From Propionibacteriaceae bacterium (GTDB lineage: Bacteria; Actinomycetota; Actinomycetes; Propionibacteriales; Propionibacteriaceae): DNA of 6,851 nucleotides. Below the pieces are notes generated by a model. It saw nothing but the letters and a program-made list of their open reading frames with translations. It ran no database searches and was not told the DNA's origin. A program made the translations under genes and the position numbers. This document shows positions 6,178-6,851 of this stretch, piece by piece; position 1 is the first letter of the stretch; every line of letters starts with the position of its first letter. The stretch covers positions 1 through 6,851 of the forward strand of contig JAICEV010000197.1 of the NCBI GenBank assembly GCA_025923975.1. Direction: 5' to 3'.

Positions 6178-6851
6178 TCAGTCCAAAGGCTGCAACGACC
6201 CGAGGGCTGATGGGATGAACTCCGCCATGGTCGGGTGTATCGGCAATTGATCGCGGACCGCCGGATAGCGCACGCCGGCCTGCATGGCCGTTCCGATCAG
6301 CTGAATGAGGTCGTCTGCATGCAGCCCGAGGATCGTGGCGCCAAGAAACTCCTCAGTGTCGGCGTCAGCGAGGATTCGCATCAGCCCGATGGTCTCACCT
6401 TCCAGCACGGCGCGACTGACGCTGCTCATGGGCACCTCGGCCTTCAAGACGTTGCGACCGGATGCCCGTGCCTGGCTGACCGTCATCCCTACGCGTCCCA
6501 ATGGCGGATCGGTGTATATCGCGTAGATGGTCACCCGGCCGTCGACCGTACGCGGCGGGTGAAGCAAAATCTGCCCATCCTGATACGCGGTGTGAGTAAA
6601 CGCCCCATGCCCATTCACGTCGCCCAGCGCCCACACACCGTTGACAGAGGTCTGAAATCTGCCATCGATGGTGAAGAAGCCGCGTTCATCGGTCTGGATG
6701 CCGTGGTCAGGGCCGAGCAGGTCGGAGTTCGATCGCCGGCCGGTGGCCACCAGCAGATGACTGCCCTCGATGGTTGCGCCGTTCCCAAGATCGACTTCGA
6801 TTCCATTCGAACTCGGCCCAACCCGAGCGGGCCGCCCGTAGATGATCTCGA
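6178..6851 (-). CDS. FAD-dependent pyridine nucleotide-disulfide oxidoreductase, MerA/RclA-like (partial, N-terminus beyond window)
   Basis: The C-terminal 223 complete codons of a class I flavoprotein disulfide reductase, open to the right window edge. Visible residue 1 is encoded at 6849-6847. The fragment shows the end of the NAD(P)H domain with LLVATGRRSN (32-41), the second FAD-contact motif VWALGDVNGHGAFTH (72-86) with its GD pair, and the dimerisation domain. That domain includes YTDPPLGRVGMT and the active-site base region IHPTMAEF, where His205 and Glu210 form the usual HxxxxE pair of the partner subunit. The tail ends in QPLD, so the C-terminal vicinal cysteines of true mercuric reductases are absent. 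The TDPPLGRVGMT and HPTMAEFIP patterns resemble MerA-like or RclA-like reductases more than mycothione or lipoamide reductases. The redox-active CxxxxC, which would decide whether it is a disulfide reductase, is outside the window. Substrate unknown. Confidence 0.88.
   Translation of the reverse strand, partial: EIIYGRPARVGPSSNGIEVDLGNGATIEGSHLLVATGRRSNSDLLGPDHGIQTDERGFFTIDGRFQTSVNGVWALGDVNGHGAFTHTAYQDGQILLHPPRTVDGRVTIYAIYTDPPLGRVGMTVSQARASGRNVLKAEVPMSSVSRAVLEGETIGLMRILADADTEEFLGATILGLHADDLIQLIGTAMQAGVRYPAVRDQLPIHPTMAEFIPSALGSLQPLD

Overview
The window reads as chromosomal DNA of a high-GC Gram-positive bacterium (actinomycete). The coding regions are GC-rich with a strong G/C bias at third positions. 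GTG start codons and 4-base GTGA gene overlaps recur, Shine-Dalgarno sequences are mostly weak, and one gene looks leaderless. Genus and species cannot be assigned from the sequence alone. I see no rRNA, tRNA, CRISPR array, insertion sequence, integrase or phage gene.

Layout from left to right. (1) Positions 1-1586, minus strand: a two-component system. An OmpR/PhoB-type response regulator (912-1586) is followed, with a GTGA overlap, by a membrane sensor histidine kinase (915 to beyond position 1) that is cut by the window edge before its ATPase domain. (2) Positions 1587-1795: a divergent intergenic region with an unusually ordered set of short repeats at 1636-1712. These are a near-identical pair of 15-bp boxes 51 bp apart, a heptamer repeated with 11-bp phase, and a perfect 9-bp inverted repeat. 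They are candidate operators for the response regulator, for the divergent gene, or for both. (3) Positions 1796-6137, plus strand: a probable three-gene operon. It holds a Gfo/Idh/MocA-type NAD(P)-dependent oxidoreductase, a large ATP-grasp/swivelling-His phosphotransferase with the layout of rifampicin phosphotransferase, and a 3-methyladenine DNA glycosylase whose GTG start overlaps the phosphotransferase stop. (4) Positions 6178-6851, minus strand and convergent: the C-terminal part of a class I FAD-dependent pyridine nucleotide-disulfide oxidoreductase of the MerA/RclA-like type, cut by the right window edge.

How the parts may work together (inference). The two-component system probably regulates itself and possibly the divergent operon through the shared control region. 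The operon joins a redox enzyme, a putative small-molecule phosphotransferase and a base-excision-repair glycosylase, which would fit a chemical-stress or xenobiotic response, but no substrate can be read from the sequence. The individual genes belong to known families. What deserves a second look is the repeat array and the translational coupling of a rifampicin-phosphotransferase-like enzyme to a DNA repair glycosylase.
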